From: Cordylochernes scorpioides
Lineage: Eukaryota > Arthropoda > Arachnida > Pseudoscorpiones > Chernetidae
Reading direction: 5' to 3'
NCBI GenBank assembly: GCA_030710605.1
Contig: CP092881.1
Coordinates: 73,805,095 to 73,869,094, forward strand
Length of the DNA stretch: 64,000 nt
Part shown: one piece after another, positions 54,844-63,909 of the stretch
Layout: the number at the start of each line of letters is the position of its first letter
Numbering within the stretch: the first letter of the stretch is position 1
The notes under the pieces: generated by a model
The model's input: the letters and a program-made list of their open reading frames with translations, nothing else
The model's database searches: none
What the model was told of the DNA's origin: nothing
Program-made: the position numbers and the translations under genes

Positions 54844-57045
54844 CTAGTCTTTAAATCTACTTGGTTTTTTCACCAGTCGACCTGATCTGGTTCTAGTCTC
54901 TGATGCAGCATTCTCAGGTTCACTTACCGTGGGGCTGTCACTCTTTGATTGGATTCTGCATTCGGTAGTTTCAATTCGGGTTCTTTTCACAATGTTGTCT
55001 CCTCCTGCTGATGAAGTAGATGGTAAGCAATTTGATACAGTTTGTTCTTGATCAATGCTTTCTTTTCTTCCTTCTTCTTGATTGTTTGTAGATTTTTGAT
55101 TTGCTGAAGCCTGTTGTGGTTTAATCCAGGTTCTATTTCTTCTGTAGGTTCTACCATGAATATTCACATCATAGGATCTTGTGTTGTGTTCATTTGTGAT
55201 GTTAGCTTTGGACCATGATGGGGTGGTATTGGGTGTTCTGACATACACTTCTTGTCCTATGTCTAAGTCTGGTAAATTTTTAGATTTTCTATCATAGTAG
55301 TATTTTGCCTGTTGTCTTTTGATGGATATTTTATCTGGAATATTTTCTGGAATTGATGGTTTAAGTAAATTTGGGTGAATTGGCAGTATAGCTCTCGTTC
55401 TTCTAGACATGATTCTTTGTACTGGGCTTGAATCTATGTCTATAGTGGGTGTATTTCTCCAATTTAACAAATTTTGCCAAAAAAAATCACTATTTTCTTG
55501 TTTAGATTTCTTCAGTAAGTTTTTGGCTATTTTAACTGCCGCTTCAGCTTTTCCATTTCCCTGACTGTGAAGTGGTGATGATGTAGAATGTTGAAATTGC
55601 CATTCTTTGCTGAATTTTTGGAATTCAGTCGATGTAAATTGCCTTCCATTGTCTGAGACTATAAATTGAGGAATTCCATATCTGCTGAATTGTCTTTTGC
55701 AGCATTCAATTATGTATTCAGATGTTGTATTTTCTAGGCATTCAACTTCAAAAGAATCTGAGTAATGATCCACTATTATTAAGTAATTCTGTTTGAAGAT
55801 TTCGAATATATCAAGAGATATTCTTTCCCAGGGATAATTTGGAATTTTGTGAGATTTCATTGGTTCTCTCACTTGATTCTGTGAATTTGATAGACAAATA
55901 GAACAATTTTCAATTTCTTGCCCCATTTGTGCATTCATTCCTGGCCAAAAGATATTGTCTCTTGCTCTTCGCATACTTGAATTAATTCCAATATGTCCTT
56001 GATGGGTTTTCATTATCATCTCTGCTCTTAATTTATTTGAAATTACAATTCTATCATTCTTTAGTATGATTCCATCTTGAACTGTTAATTCTTCTCTAAA
56101 ATTCCAATATTCTCTGGCTAGCATTGAAGTTTGATTTTTATTTGGTGGCCATCCATTTAGAATAAGTTTCTTCACTTCACACAGAATAGGATCAGATGAT
56201 GTTTCTTCTCTAATTCTCAGGACAGTGTCACTGCATACACTTAATGTTTCCATAACATTGACTGTGGCAATTTCTTTGTAAATGATGTCAATGGGATACA
56301 CATCATATTTCAGATTTTCATTCCTTACATCTTTGATGCAAGCTCTTGAAAAGATGTCCGCCAAGTGCATTTGAGATCCTTGGACATGTTCTAGTTCTAA
56401 GTTATATCTTTGCAGTCTTAAAAGCATTCTTTGGAGTCTTTGTGGCGCTTTTAGAATAGATTTCTTAAATATTGACAAAAGAGGCTTGTGATCAGTTTGC
56501 ACAATCACTTGACATTTGCCCAAAATGTACTGATGAAATCTTTCGCATGCAAAAACAATTGCAAGACATTCTTTTTCTATCTGAGCATAGTTTTGCTCAG
56601 TCTTGCTTAGACTTCTAGATGCAAAAATTATTGGCTGGCTTTCTTGTAGTTGGGTAGCTCCAAGTCCATGTTTACTTGCATCGCATTGTATAGCTATAGA
56701 TTTGTCCGCATCAAAATATCTTAAAATTGGTGCTTTTGAGGCTAGATCTTTGATTTGTTCAAATGCAGCTTGATGATTCTTGCTCCATGACCATGTTGAA
56801 TTTTTCATTGTCAATTTTCTCAAAGGTTCACTAATCATTGAAATATTTGGCATGAATTTACATAGGTATGTTGCAAAACCAAGGAAACTTTTGAGTTCTG
56901 TTATACTTTCTGGATGAGGCATTTCTTTTAAGGTTTTAACTTTTTCTGGATCTGGCTTTAATCCATGTGGAGTTATTATATGTCCTAGATATTTTACTTC
57001 TTTTAGTCTGAGCTTGACTTTATTGATGTTGAATTTCAAATTAGC
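54844..57045 (-). CDS. pol: Gypsy-2 Pol, C-terminal part: RT end, RNase H, integrase
   Basis: About 733 codons in the same frame as the upstream gag-pol segment, separated from it by one TAA. It starts in the RT connection (KEVKYLGHIITPHGLKPDPE). RNase H follows with QCDASKHGLGATQLQ and IVQTDHKPL, then the integrase: H-H-C-C zinc domain (HQGHIGINSSM ... CSICLSNSQ), first Asp in SLDIFEIF, second Asp in VSDNGRQFTS and Glu in GNGKAEAAVK. The C-terminal region is Ser/Thr-rich and ends in GRLVKKPSRFKD. This type resembles K02A2.6-like Gypsy Pol proteins. No internal start is needed if the stop is read through; otherwise this part would not be made. Confidence 0.9.
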   Translation of the reverse strand, partial: ANLKFNINKVKLRLKEVKYLGHIITPHGLKPDPEKVKTLKEMPHPESITELKSFLGFATYLCKFMPNISMISEPLRKLTMKNSTWSWSKNHQAAFEQIKDLASKAPILRYFDADKSIAIQCDASKHGLGATQLQESQPIIFASRSLSKTEQNYAQIEKECLAIVFACERFHQYILGKCQVIVQTDHKPLLSIFKKSILKAPQRLQRMLLRLQRYNLELEHVQGSQMHLADIFSRACIKDVRNENLKYDVYPIDIIYKEIATVNVMETLSVCSDTVLRIREETSSDPILCEVKKLILNGWPPNKNQTSMLAREYWNFREELTVQDGIILKNDRIVISNKLRAEMIMKTHQGHIGINSSMRRARDNIFWPGMNAQMGQEIENCSICLSNSQNQVREPMKSHKIPNYPWERISLDIFEIFKQNYLIIVDHYSDSFEVECLENTTSEYIIECCKRQFSRYGIPQFIVSDNGRQFTSTEFQKFSKEWQFQHSTSSPLHSQGNGKAEAAVKIAKNLLKKSKQENSDFFWQNLLNWRNTPTIDIDSSPVQRIMSRRTRAILPIHPNLLKPSIPENIPDKISIKRQQAKYYYDRKSKNLPDLDIGQEVYVRTPNTTPSWSKANITNEHNTRSYDVNIHGRTYRRNRTWIKPQQASANQKSTNNQEEGRKESIDQEQTVSNCLPSTSSAGGDNIVKRTRIETTECRIQSKSDSPTVSEPENAASETRTRSGRLVKKPSRFKD

Positions 57046-58875
57046 TTATCTGGCTGTCTTGAAAAAATCTTCAAGATTTCTATCATGATCCTTCAGTGCT
57101 TCTTCATATGAGTCACCTTTTCCCAAAATCAGAATGTCATCAGCTATTATTTCAATTCCTTCAAGACCTTGGAAGATTTCATAGAGTCTTCTTTGGTATT
57201 CTTCAGAAGCAGTCTTTAATCCAAATGGCATTCGAAGAAATTTGTATCTTCCAAAGGGAGTCCAGAATGTTGTAAGGTTCGATGATTCATCAGAGAGCTT
57301 CACATTCCAAAAACCATCTTTAGTGTCCACTACTGTGAATATTTTGGCATTTTGAAGATTTGGTATTATTTCCTCAATTGTCGGTATTGGGTATTCAGCT
57401 CTTTTCAAGGCGACATTTAATTCTCGAGGATCAATGCATATTCTTAACTTCTTAGTTGACTTTACTAGTACTAGATTGCTAATCCAGTCTGTTGGATAAT
57501 CAACTTTGGCAATGATATTTTTCTTTTCCATGTCAATCAATTTTTCTTTTAATTCTTTTCTTAAGGTAATAGGTACTCTTCTAGGTGCTTGCTTGATGGG
57601 TTTGATTGTAGGATCTGTTTCTAGTTTGTATTCCCCTTGTAAGCATCCAATGCCTTCAAATATGTCTTTATATTTATCTAGAAGGTTATTTTGTTTTGTC
57701 CATGTGGATTCAATTTTGCATAAGTCAGCTTTAATTTCTATTAAATTCAATTTCTGGCAAGTTTCAGCACTTAGAATAGGTTTTTCCCAATGATCTATCA
57801 CTTGGAACACTATAGGATGTTGCTTGCTTTGGTGGGAACAGTTGATTTTGATTTGTCCTCTTGGCTTTAATATTTCTCCTCCATAGCATCTTAGTTTGAT
57901 GTAGCTTGGTTTAAGAGAAGGATTGCCATCTTGCATGATTTTGCATAAATCTGCAAAATTTAAAACATTGACAGTTGCTCCTGTATCTATTTGGCAAATT
58001 ATGCTTTCCTTGTATCCATTCAATTCTAATTCTAATTTAGTCATCAATTTTCTAGCAGAAATTTCTGAGACATATTCTAAAGAATAACAATCTTCTTGTT
58101 CATCATTGGAGTTTTGAGATTCAAGGCTTTGAACTGTTCTCATTCTGGATTTGCAAACTTTTGCCCAATGATTCTTTTTGTTACACTTTCTGCAGGTTTG
58201 ATTCCATGCAGGGCATTTTTGTCTATTGTGCTCATGGAATGTTGCACAATATCTACAAGGAATGTTCTTTTTCATTTTATTTTGATTGACTGTTTTCTTT
58301 CTTATATTCAATTTGTTCACCTCCTCTTGAGTGTTTTTAGTTAAGTTTTCAATTTGTTTGTTAGCGCTTTCATTAGCCTTACACACATCAATAGCTTTTT
58401 GCAATGTTAGTTGAGGATCACTGATCAGCTGTCTTTTGGTTTGCTTGTCAATTATTCCCAAAACTAACCTATCCCTGATCATTTCTTCAGTCATTGCACC
58501 ATAATTGCATGTGGAAGACAATTTTCTTAATCTACATATATATTGTTCAATACTTTCATTTGTTTCTTGATTTGTTTGGTTGAAAATTGATCTTTCATAA
58601 ATAATGTTAATTTTTGGTGTAAAATGCTGAGTCAATGCATTTATTATCTCATCTGAGTTATTTCTTTGTTCATCTGAAAGATCGAGATGTTCAAATATAT
58701 TATAAGCTTCTTTGCCTATAATAGACAATAAGGTTGCAACTTTTAATTTGTCTTCTTTATTGTCCAACCCTGTTGCTATTGAAAGGTTACGCCAATGCGA
58801 TTTGAAATATCTCCAGTTTTCTTCTATATTTCCTCTGAAATTAACTGGTTCAGGTGGCGGTATTTGTAAATACAT
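57046..58875 (-). CDS. gag-pol: Gypsy-2 Gag-protease-RT segment, ends at a premature stop
   Basis: 609 codons beginning MYLQIPPPEPVNF. The Gag N-terminal capsid-like region has NWRYFKSHWRNLSIATGL and IEQYICRLRKLSSTC. A zinc-binding region follows, with a degenerate first knuckle and a good CCHC (CRKCNKKNHWAKVC, near residue 240). The protease has the Asp in CQIDTGATVNVL (near 297). The RT has WISNLVLVKSTKKLRICIDP and the catalytic IADDILILG near 578 (family YxDD replaced by A-D-D, as is common in this lineage). The frame ends in TAA at 57,046-57,048 right after FFKTAR. The next codons continue RT in the same frame, so a single base change probably created this stop in an otherwise intact element. 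Confidence 0.9.
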   Translation of the reverse strand: MYLQIPPPEPVNFRGNIEENWRYFKSHWRNLSIATGLDNKEDKLKVATLLSIIGKEAYNIFEHLDLSDEQRNNSDEIINALTQHFTPKINIIYERSIFNQTNQETNESIEQYICRLRKLSSTCNYGAMTEEMIRDRLVLGIIDKQTKRQLISDPQLTLQKAIDVCKANESANKQIENLTKNTQEEVNKLNIRKKTVNQNKMKKNIPCRYCATFHEHNRQKCPAWNQTCRKCNKKNHWAKVCKSRMRTVQSLESQNSNDEQEDCYSLEYVSEISARKLMTKLELELNGYKESIICQIDTGATVNVLNFADLCKIMQDGNPSLKPSYIKLRCYGGEILKPRGQIKINCSHQSKQHPIVFQVIDHWEKPILSAETCQKLNLIEIKADLCKIESTWTKQNNLLDKYKDIFEGIGCLQGEYKLETDPTIKPIKQAPRRVPITLRKELKEKLIDMEKKNIIAKVDYPTDWISNLVLVKSTKKLRICIDPRELNVALKRAEYPIPTIEEIIPNLQNAKIFTVVDTKDGFWNVKLSDESSNLTTFWTPFGRYKFLRMPFGLKTASEEYQRRLYEIFQGLEGIEIIADDILILGKGDSYEEALKDHDRNLEDFFKTAR

Positions 58876-58977
58876 ATCTTTTGTCTATTTAATATACGAT
58901 AAGGCTTATTTATTATTTTATTAGTCTTAACGTAAAATTGAACTTACCGCGATATTTTTTTTCGTTTGTTTTCAAAT

Positions 58978-58993
58978 CACTTTTCTGACACCA
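58978..58993 (-). other. Gypsy-2 primer-binding site (tRNA-Leu type)
   Basis: Minus strand TGGTGTCAGAAAAGTG follows the 5' LTR directly. TGGTGTCAGAA fits the complement of a tRNA-Leu 3' end, a known primer for Gypsy-type elements. Confidence 0.7.
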
Positions 58994-59158
58994 TGTTTGA
59001 TTTGTTAGCGTCTTGTACAAAACAACGAATCACTAACCTATCATGAAGACGTCACTTTATTGACTGGCCTCTGTTCTAATATGTTATTTTACATATCCTA
59101 CATGAACCAAAACATTAACTTGTGATGATGATATATTCAATCACTGAATAACCTAACA
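58994..59158 (-). repeat. Gypsy-2 5' LTR
   Basis: 165 bp, identical to the 3' LTR. The TSD TGTAT follows on its outer side. Confidence 0.92.
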
Positions 59159-59254
59159 TGTATAAAGTAATAGTATTACTATGTATTCGCTGTAATAATA
59201 TTATTCGCCAAGTAATAAGAAAAACACGAACTTTTGGGACAACCTTATAACATC

Positions 59255-59325
59255 GTAAAGATAGAGGCTGCCTGGCCGGCATTCATAGTTCTTCAAATTA
59301 AAGATACTTCAGCCAGTAAATCTTT
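59255..59325. repeat. Dispersed repeat with GATACTTCAGCCAGTAAA
   Basis: AAGATAGAGGCTGCCTGGCC, GGCATTCATAGTTC and GATACTTCAGCCAGTAAA recur at 63,472-63,540 with few changes. Partial copy; family unknown. Confidence 0.5.
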
Positions 59326-59399
59326 AATTTTAAAAACCTTATAGCAGACAGACAAGTTGTATAGGATCTTATTCTTGCTCTAAAATAGAGCTTGAACTT

Positions 59400-59870
59400 C
59401 ACATCACCGTCGTTTTCTCGAGAGAAAATCCTTCATTTCCCGAAGACTTCAATTTAAGACAATCAGGATTTCTACCGACGGAGTTGTCTCCAATATTCTC
59501 CAATCTTACATCGCGGACTACGCTCTATCCTTAGCTTTCGTGCCATTATATTTCTAAGGGAATGGCATCCTGGTACCTTTATACAATGTTGACGGCTTAA
59601 CGCCATCCTTGAGGCATAGTAAACAGCGATGTCGGTCGCCATGGAGACGCCCTGGATTCCCATAGAGATCCAGGCCATGGCCTCAACCCCCTGGAATGTG
59701 CCATGGTGTGGCGCGCACACCTCGGGGAAATGACACACTTCATCGTTACATTCCGACCGCTTTGTTTCTATGGCACGGCCACTGCGGTAGGATGTCCATA
59801 CCTTTCAAACCTATTTACATATTGTCATCCTTGCTCTAAACACTAGAATGACCATCCAAGATAACAAACG
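59400..59870. other. GC-richer unrecognised segment
   Basis: A minus-strand frame (59,472-59,738, 88 codons) with balanced composition runs through it, but I recognise no domain. It may be an exon of an unknown gene or an old element. The rest has no feature. Confidence 0.25.
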
Positions 59871-59875
59871 TCCAT

Positions 59876-60047
59876 ATTAATACAAAGCACAATAAGACAC
59901 CATCTATATATAACGAATGAAGACATTAAGACGCGAATGTTTCTTTTCACAATTAAAAATTACTTCTACTATCCTTACTGCGATGAAAAAATATTGGGAG
60001 GGCTTGGTTCATCAGTGGTGAACCCTCCCAGAAGTTTCGCCAATTCA
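59876..60047. repeat. Foldback fragment FB4, truncated
   Basis: CACCATCTATATATAACGAA, ACGCGAATGTTTCTTTTCAC, ATTGGGAGGGCTTGGTTCAT, then broken off at GTTTCGCCAATTCAATATAT by a GA microsatellite. Confidence 0.75.
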
Positions 60048-60129
60048 ATATATATAGAGAGAGAGAGACAGAGAGGGAGGATCAACAGTTTCTCCTCTGA
60101 GTAAAAATATCAGAGGCCTCCAGAGAAAA

Positions 60130-60295
60130 GTATATTTTCAAAAACTTATTTAATCTTTAGAGCTTTCGGGCACGAACTCCTTTCTACAGGATCAAACATG
60201 GCATAACACCATGGTATACCATGTAGAAGGGCGTTCGTGGTTGAAAGCTAGAGATTAAAAATGTTTTGAAAAGATATTTTTACTTAATATTGATA
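60130..60295. mobile_element. Penelope-like inverted termini
   Basis: AGCTTTCGGGCACGAACTCC then TTCTACAGG, and 40 bases on the reverse complement-type GTAGAAGGGCGTTCGTGGTT then GAAAGCTAGAGATTAAAAAT, with CATTTTCAAAA-type flanks. Such back-to-back terminal motifs are usual for Penelope-like elements. No RT or GIY-YIG coding sequence nearby. Confidence 0.45.
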
Positions 60296-60419
60296 AAAGG
60301 GATTATTTTATTGAAGTTTCTAATACACTCCCTGTTAGATGGTCTATGTGTTCAATCAGCCATTCTTAAATATTTATCATTTCCATATTCCAAAATTTCT
60401 AATTACAATACAAATCTGA

Positions 60420-60690
60420 GGTACTTTCGTCAATCAATTCTAGAGCTCTTGGCCTCCCTGAGTACTACTGCTGCACATGAATGGTACAGAGCAGGAGGGA
60501 CAAGCACCAATTCTGTCCTCCCAAGCAGTCCATGATTTCCAAACTTAAGTCAGGTCATCTACGGAGATTGACTTTCCAGAATGATTTCAAGGTTTTCCCA
60601 CTATGTACCAAGTTCAAATCTCAACCTGCAACACGAAACCACATCATTGAATGTATCGACTCATCCATTGATGAGCTTTACTGATCCCCA
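60420..60690 (+). pseudogene. LINE ORF2 C-terminal fragment (after RNase H), degraded
   Basis: Frames carry LKSGHLRRLTFQNDFKVFPL then CTKFKSQPATRNHIIECI and SIDELY. This matches the usual tail of arthropod RNase H-carrying LINE proteins, where a C-x2-C ... H-x3-C zinc knuckle sits in a SQPATPEHILEC-like context; the second Cys is Phe here (CTKF). Upstream, AAHEWYRAGG is in another frame. No RT remains. Supports an arthropod origin. Confidence 0.6.
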
Positions 60691-60897
60691 GCAGACACTT
60701 TCTGAAGCTCTACAGGCTTGACAATTAAAATAATTGTATTGACATCTTGTCAATACATACAAAGTGCACAGTCTGCACTATTTAAAAAATATATAATAAG
60801 GATTATATTAACTATGTACAATGAATATGGCGCCTCTGCCAGCGCTGCAGATTTTGGTGGAGAATCGCCAGTGGGTCTCCGGCGACACCACGCATTT

Positions 60898-60926
60898 CGC
60901 GATCTACGAAGAATACGTAGATCGCG
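60898..60926. other. Perfect 11-bp inverted repeat
   Basis: CGCGATCTACG, loop AAGAATA, CGTAGATCGCG. GC-rich in an AT-rich region, with CpG in both arms. No T-run follows, so no terminator is implied. Function unknown. Confidence 0.6.
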
Positions 60927-60989
60927 TACTTCGTCGCTTGATACCCTAATATGATTGTTGAATGGAGATAAGAAAGAAGAAGACTATAT

Positions 60990-61170
60990 TTGTAGAGCGA
61001 TGTTTGACAATTATATACCACAAATGTTTCTTTTGAACGGAAAATCTAAATTTATTTAAAGGAGAAATAACGATTATTTCTATTCTTAGGGATAAAGTAT
61101 GAAAGGATGAATTGTGAATAGTAACGATAAACGGAAAATAAAGTGTCCAGGGATGGAAAGACAATATTTA
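60990..61170 (+). repeat. Hairpin element H5, one arm only
   Basis: GTAGAGCGATGTTTGACAAT, GTTTCTTTTGAACGG, AAGGAGAAATAACGATTATT, TTAGGGATAAAGTATGAAAG: the left arm of the H1 type without the opposite arm. Confidence 0.65.
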
Positions 61171-61424
61171 TGACCAAATTTGATGCCAAAACGTCGATAT
61201 TTAAAAAATGTGGCTTGAGAGAGGATGGAGAGAAGAACAACATATGGAAATGTTGACGGTCGGCGTGTCTTTGTGAGTCTCACGCGAGCTTCCTCCAATT
61301 GTCCCCTTGTCTGGGGGGGGGGGAGCCGTTTTATAATGGTCCCTCGCGTCTTATAGGGTTCCCGATTGTTATATAATGACAAAAGGTTTATTATAAGAAG
61401 AATGTTAGCAACTCTTTCATTAAC

Positions 61425-62375
61425 ACTTCCATTATATACATAACAAATGAGAACATTAAGACGTGAATGTTTCTCTTCACAAATGAATCAAACTTCTACT
61501 GTCCTTACTGCGGTGGAAAAAATATTGGGAGGGCTTGGCTCATCAGTGGTGAACACTCCCAGAAGTTTCGCCAATTTAATCTACCAGACCGCTTCTTTAG
61601 AGCTCTAATACTGTATTGGATCATTCTGCTTATATATGCAACACTGAAGGGTGGAATCTTAGAAATGGTATTTAAGCTAACTATGGACATAAGGTTTTAG
61701 GATACCATTGGATAGTGGGCTACATAGACAGAAGTCTGCACGCCTGAGCTTTTAGGACATCCTAGAAGCAGATAGCCTCGCAGACCTCTCGGTCCATAAG
61801 CCGGTCCTTTTTCAGTCACCTAGCCATGGGAATAATGCATTCTCCATGCACCGAGCGGCCAATGGTTTGGCCCCTTGCGCCCGCCTTTATGGTCTGTCTC
61901 TATGGGGTCGACCAATCAGCCCACAGACGTCTACGAGAGTTACATGGCCAGGTTTCTGTCCTCTTGTTTGGACTTGGTTAAACCCGTCCTACGCTCCAAT
62001 AGGACTTTGGCCCTCGTAGCCTTAGTTCCCAGTACTCCCTGAATCTGCCAACGAATCAAGGACCTCTGAGGTACGAACCACGCGACGGCGGGGGGGTGCT
62101 ACTACTGTGGGTACCCCTTGGTTTTCCATGACGCGCTCGGCAAAAACGCTCCCAATCGCACATACACAGAGCGAAGACCCAAGAGTTTCAAGACTCATGA
62201 CGCATCCGCGTCAGTGAAACCACTGGCGCGAGGACAACCACGCAGAGTCGCCTCTACACTCCCTCATCCCCAAGGATGTAGGCTCCCCTGCCTTTTTCCC
62301 GACCAACAGGCCAGTTCCAAGGCAGGCTCTTCTTTCCCCGCAGCTTTTAGGACAGTAGTGTTACATATAAATATT
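61425..62375. mobile_element. Foldback arm FB5 with nested GC-rich insertion
   Basis: GAGAACATTAAGACGTGAAT, GGGAGGGCTTGGCTCATCAG, GATCATTCTGCTTATATATG, CTATGGACATAAGG, then foreign sequence, then AGCTTTTAGGACAGTAG and GTTACATATAAATATT. One arm only. Confidence 0.75.
61759..62341. mobile_element. GC-rich 583-bp insertion with 12-bp target duplication
   Basis: Flanked by perfect AGCTTTTAGGAC (61,747-61,758 and 62,342-62,353). Clearly richer in G+C than the window. A 91-codon frame (62,118-62,393 plus) overlaps its end and has no recognised domain. A 12-bp duplication fits target-primed retrotransposition, but there is no poly(A) tail. Family not identified. Confidence 0.6.
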
Positions 62376-62574
62376 ATAATATACATTAAATGATAAAAAT
62401 CCAGTTTTTTTGTTCCAGATTAGGTGAGGTCAGTACCATGTTGTTGCTGACTCCACCAACGTATATCTCTCGAAGCCCTTCTATTCTTCATACCTGTGTG
62501 TCTTTGGAAGCCACAATCGAGAATGATGGAAGAATTCGAATTATAATTTAGAGTATTTATATAATAAAAAGGCA

Positions 62575-62895
62575 TATATTGGATTTAATAAAAATATATA
62601 TTTGCCAATATTTCGGTTGGAGCTGAACGCCAACCTTTGTCAAGGTATTACATTTTTTATAAACAAACTCAACGTCACTCAGCGTTATTAGATTATAGAG
62701 TTAAAATAGTTGTGTAAAATTTACAAATATATAAATTCCTCTCTCCTTTGTATCGTTTACAAAACTGAGGTAACTAAGGTACCGCTGTGGGGCGCTGAGT
62801 TTATTTATACAAAATGTAATACCTTGATAAAGGTTGGAGTTCAGCCAACTGAAATATTGGTAAAATAAATGATATTTTGATCCAATATATGTATT
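62575..62895. mobile_element. Inverted ~110-bp termini, Penelope-like
   Basis: Left: CCAATATTTCGGTTGGAGCT, GAACGCCAACCTTTGTCAAG, GTATTACATTTTTTATA. Right, inverted: AATGTAATACCTTGATAAAG, GTTGGAGTTCAGCCAACTGA, AATATTGG. About 100 bp of unrelated centre. The CAGCCAAC-type motif next to GAAATATTGG is common at Penelope-like ends. Non-autonomous remnant. Confidence 0.5.
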
Positions 62896-62929
62896 TTTAA
62901 TTAATTATACCATGTTTTCTTCTCTAGGA

Positions 62930-63000
62930 GGGCGTTCGTGCCCAAAAGCTAGAGATCAAAAATGTTTTGAAAAGATCCTTTTCCCTGGAGGCCTTATATT
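62930..63000. repeat. Penelope-like terminus
   Basis: GAGGGCGTTCGTGCCCAAAA, GCTAGAGATCAAAAATGTTT, TGAAAAG: same motif as 60,225-60,280. Confidence 0.45.
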
Positions 63001-63027
63001 TTCACTCAATATAATAAATTCGGTGGA

Positions 63028-63330
63028 AGGCTGGTTAAACCGTTTGGTTTTCGACCACTAGGACCCGGGTTCGATTCCCGCATTGGACACTTTTTTCTGT
63101 TAAAAAAAAAAAAATGCTCCAATGGCCCCCGATTCTTGCAAAAGTCCAACCCCACCAGCGAGTGCAAGTAACCAAACGGGGCTCTGGCATTTGTAAGTGC
63201 AAAGTCGAACTGCTTTTCACATGTGTAGACATGTGGTGCGCTTACAGTAAAAAGCAGTCGCTAACTACCTACCATGATTATCATGGCCTGTACCACGTGT
63301 ACTAGGGATAAGCAAAAAAAAAAAAATCAG
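63028..63330 (+). mobile_element. tRNA-derived SINE, near full length
   Basis: The head has a Pol III B box GGTTCGATTCC (within CCCGGGTTCGATTCCCG) and an A-box-like GGTTAAACCGTTTGG. No acceptor stem can be closed upstream, so it is not a tRNA gene. The body runs through CAAACGGGGCTCTGGC, CTTTTCACATGTGTAGACAT and GGCCTGTACCACGTGTACTA, ending AGGGATAAGC plus an A-tail. Four 5'-truncated relatives lie in the duplicated block (10,738; 31,466; 33,848; 48,240). Confidence 0.75.
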
Positions 63331-63471
63331 TGAATTCCTCAAAGTTGCCTGATAAATATTTATCGCTCGTTTTTTAAAGAAATTTTCGAAATACATTGAG
63401 TCAGCTCAAGTTTATTAAATCTTATGGGATTTTTCGACAAGCAGCGCTCCCTTTCTTTACTTAAAATTATC

Positions 63472-63625
63472 TTAAAGATAGAGGCTGCCTAGCCGGCATT
63501 CATATTTCCTAAAAAATAAAGATACTTCGGCTAGTAAAAGATAATTGAAAATAAAAGGTTGCACAAGAAACTTAACCCTGGAATCTTCATTTATTTTATA
63601 GTAAAAGATTTACTGGCCGAAGTAT
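63472..63625. repeat. Dispersed inverted repeat, second copy
   Basis: GATAGAGGCTGCCTAGCC, then AAAGATACTTCGGCTAGTAA and, inverted, TTACTGGCCGAAGTATCTTT. The same family as 59,255-59,325. A small hairpin-forming repeat. Confidence 0.55.
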
Positions 63626-63734
63626 CTTTACATAAAATTAGATGAAAATTTTGAATGAAAAAGATGAGAATTTTTATTATATTGTATTTATATCAATATT
63701 CAGATTTTTAACATTACCCTAAAATATATAAATA

Positions 63735-63909
63735 CAATATAACCTCCCTGTAAAGGACACCTAATTACAGAACCAAAGTGTCCTTTAGGGAGAGATGTCC
63801 TCTTACCGGAGAGTTACTAAATAGTAAAAATGGTCATTTTGCAAATGAAAACTGTCCTTTGTGGAGAGGTGTCCGCTATCAGGGTATCCTCTAAAGGGAG
63901 GTTCTACTG
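63735..63909. mobile_element. Pogo-like MITE, about 175 bp
   Basis: The right end reads, in reverse complement, CAGTAGAACCTCCCTTTAGA; the left end is CAATATAACCTCCCTGTAAA. Both are flanked by TA (63,733-63,734 and 63,910-63,911). Inner GTCCTTT/AAAGGAC repeats. Fits pogo/Tigger MITEs by ends and target; no coding sequence. Confidence 0.7.

Larger units (their letters stand above)
54664..59158 (-). mobile_element. Gypsy-2, recent Ty3/Gypsy LTR retrotransposon
   Basis: 4.5-kb element on the minus strand. Its two 165-bp LTRs are identical by direct comparison. Perfect target duplication TGTAT (54,659-54,663 and 59,159-59,163). Gag, protease, RT, RNase H and integrase lie in one frame, interrupted by a single stop codon at 57,046-57,048. 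No env. The short LTRs and fused gag-pol differ from Gypsy-1. Identical LTRs mean a very recent insertion. Confidence 0.95.
54559..59247. mobile_element. Mariner-type MITE (~190 bp) split by Gypsy-2
   Basis: Inverted repeats AGGTTGTCCCAAAAGTTCGT at 54,561-54,580 and its complement ending at 59,245, with TA on the outer sides. AGGTTGTCCCAAAAGT is typical of mariner ends. Removing Gypsy-2 and one target duplication leaves ~190 bp without a transposase, so it is a non-autonomous derivative. Confidence 0.8.

Noticed and set aside
63040..63098. A tRNA gene at the SINE head
   Set aside because: A good B box, but the acceptor stem cannot close and the anticodon arm is imperfect; it continues into a SINE body with an A-tail.
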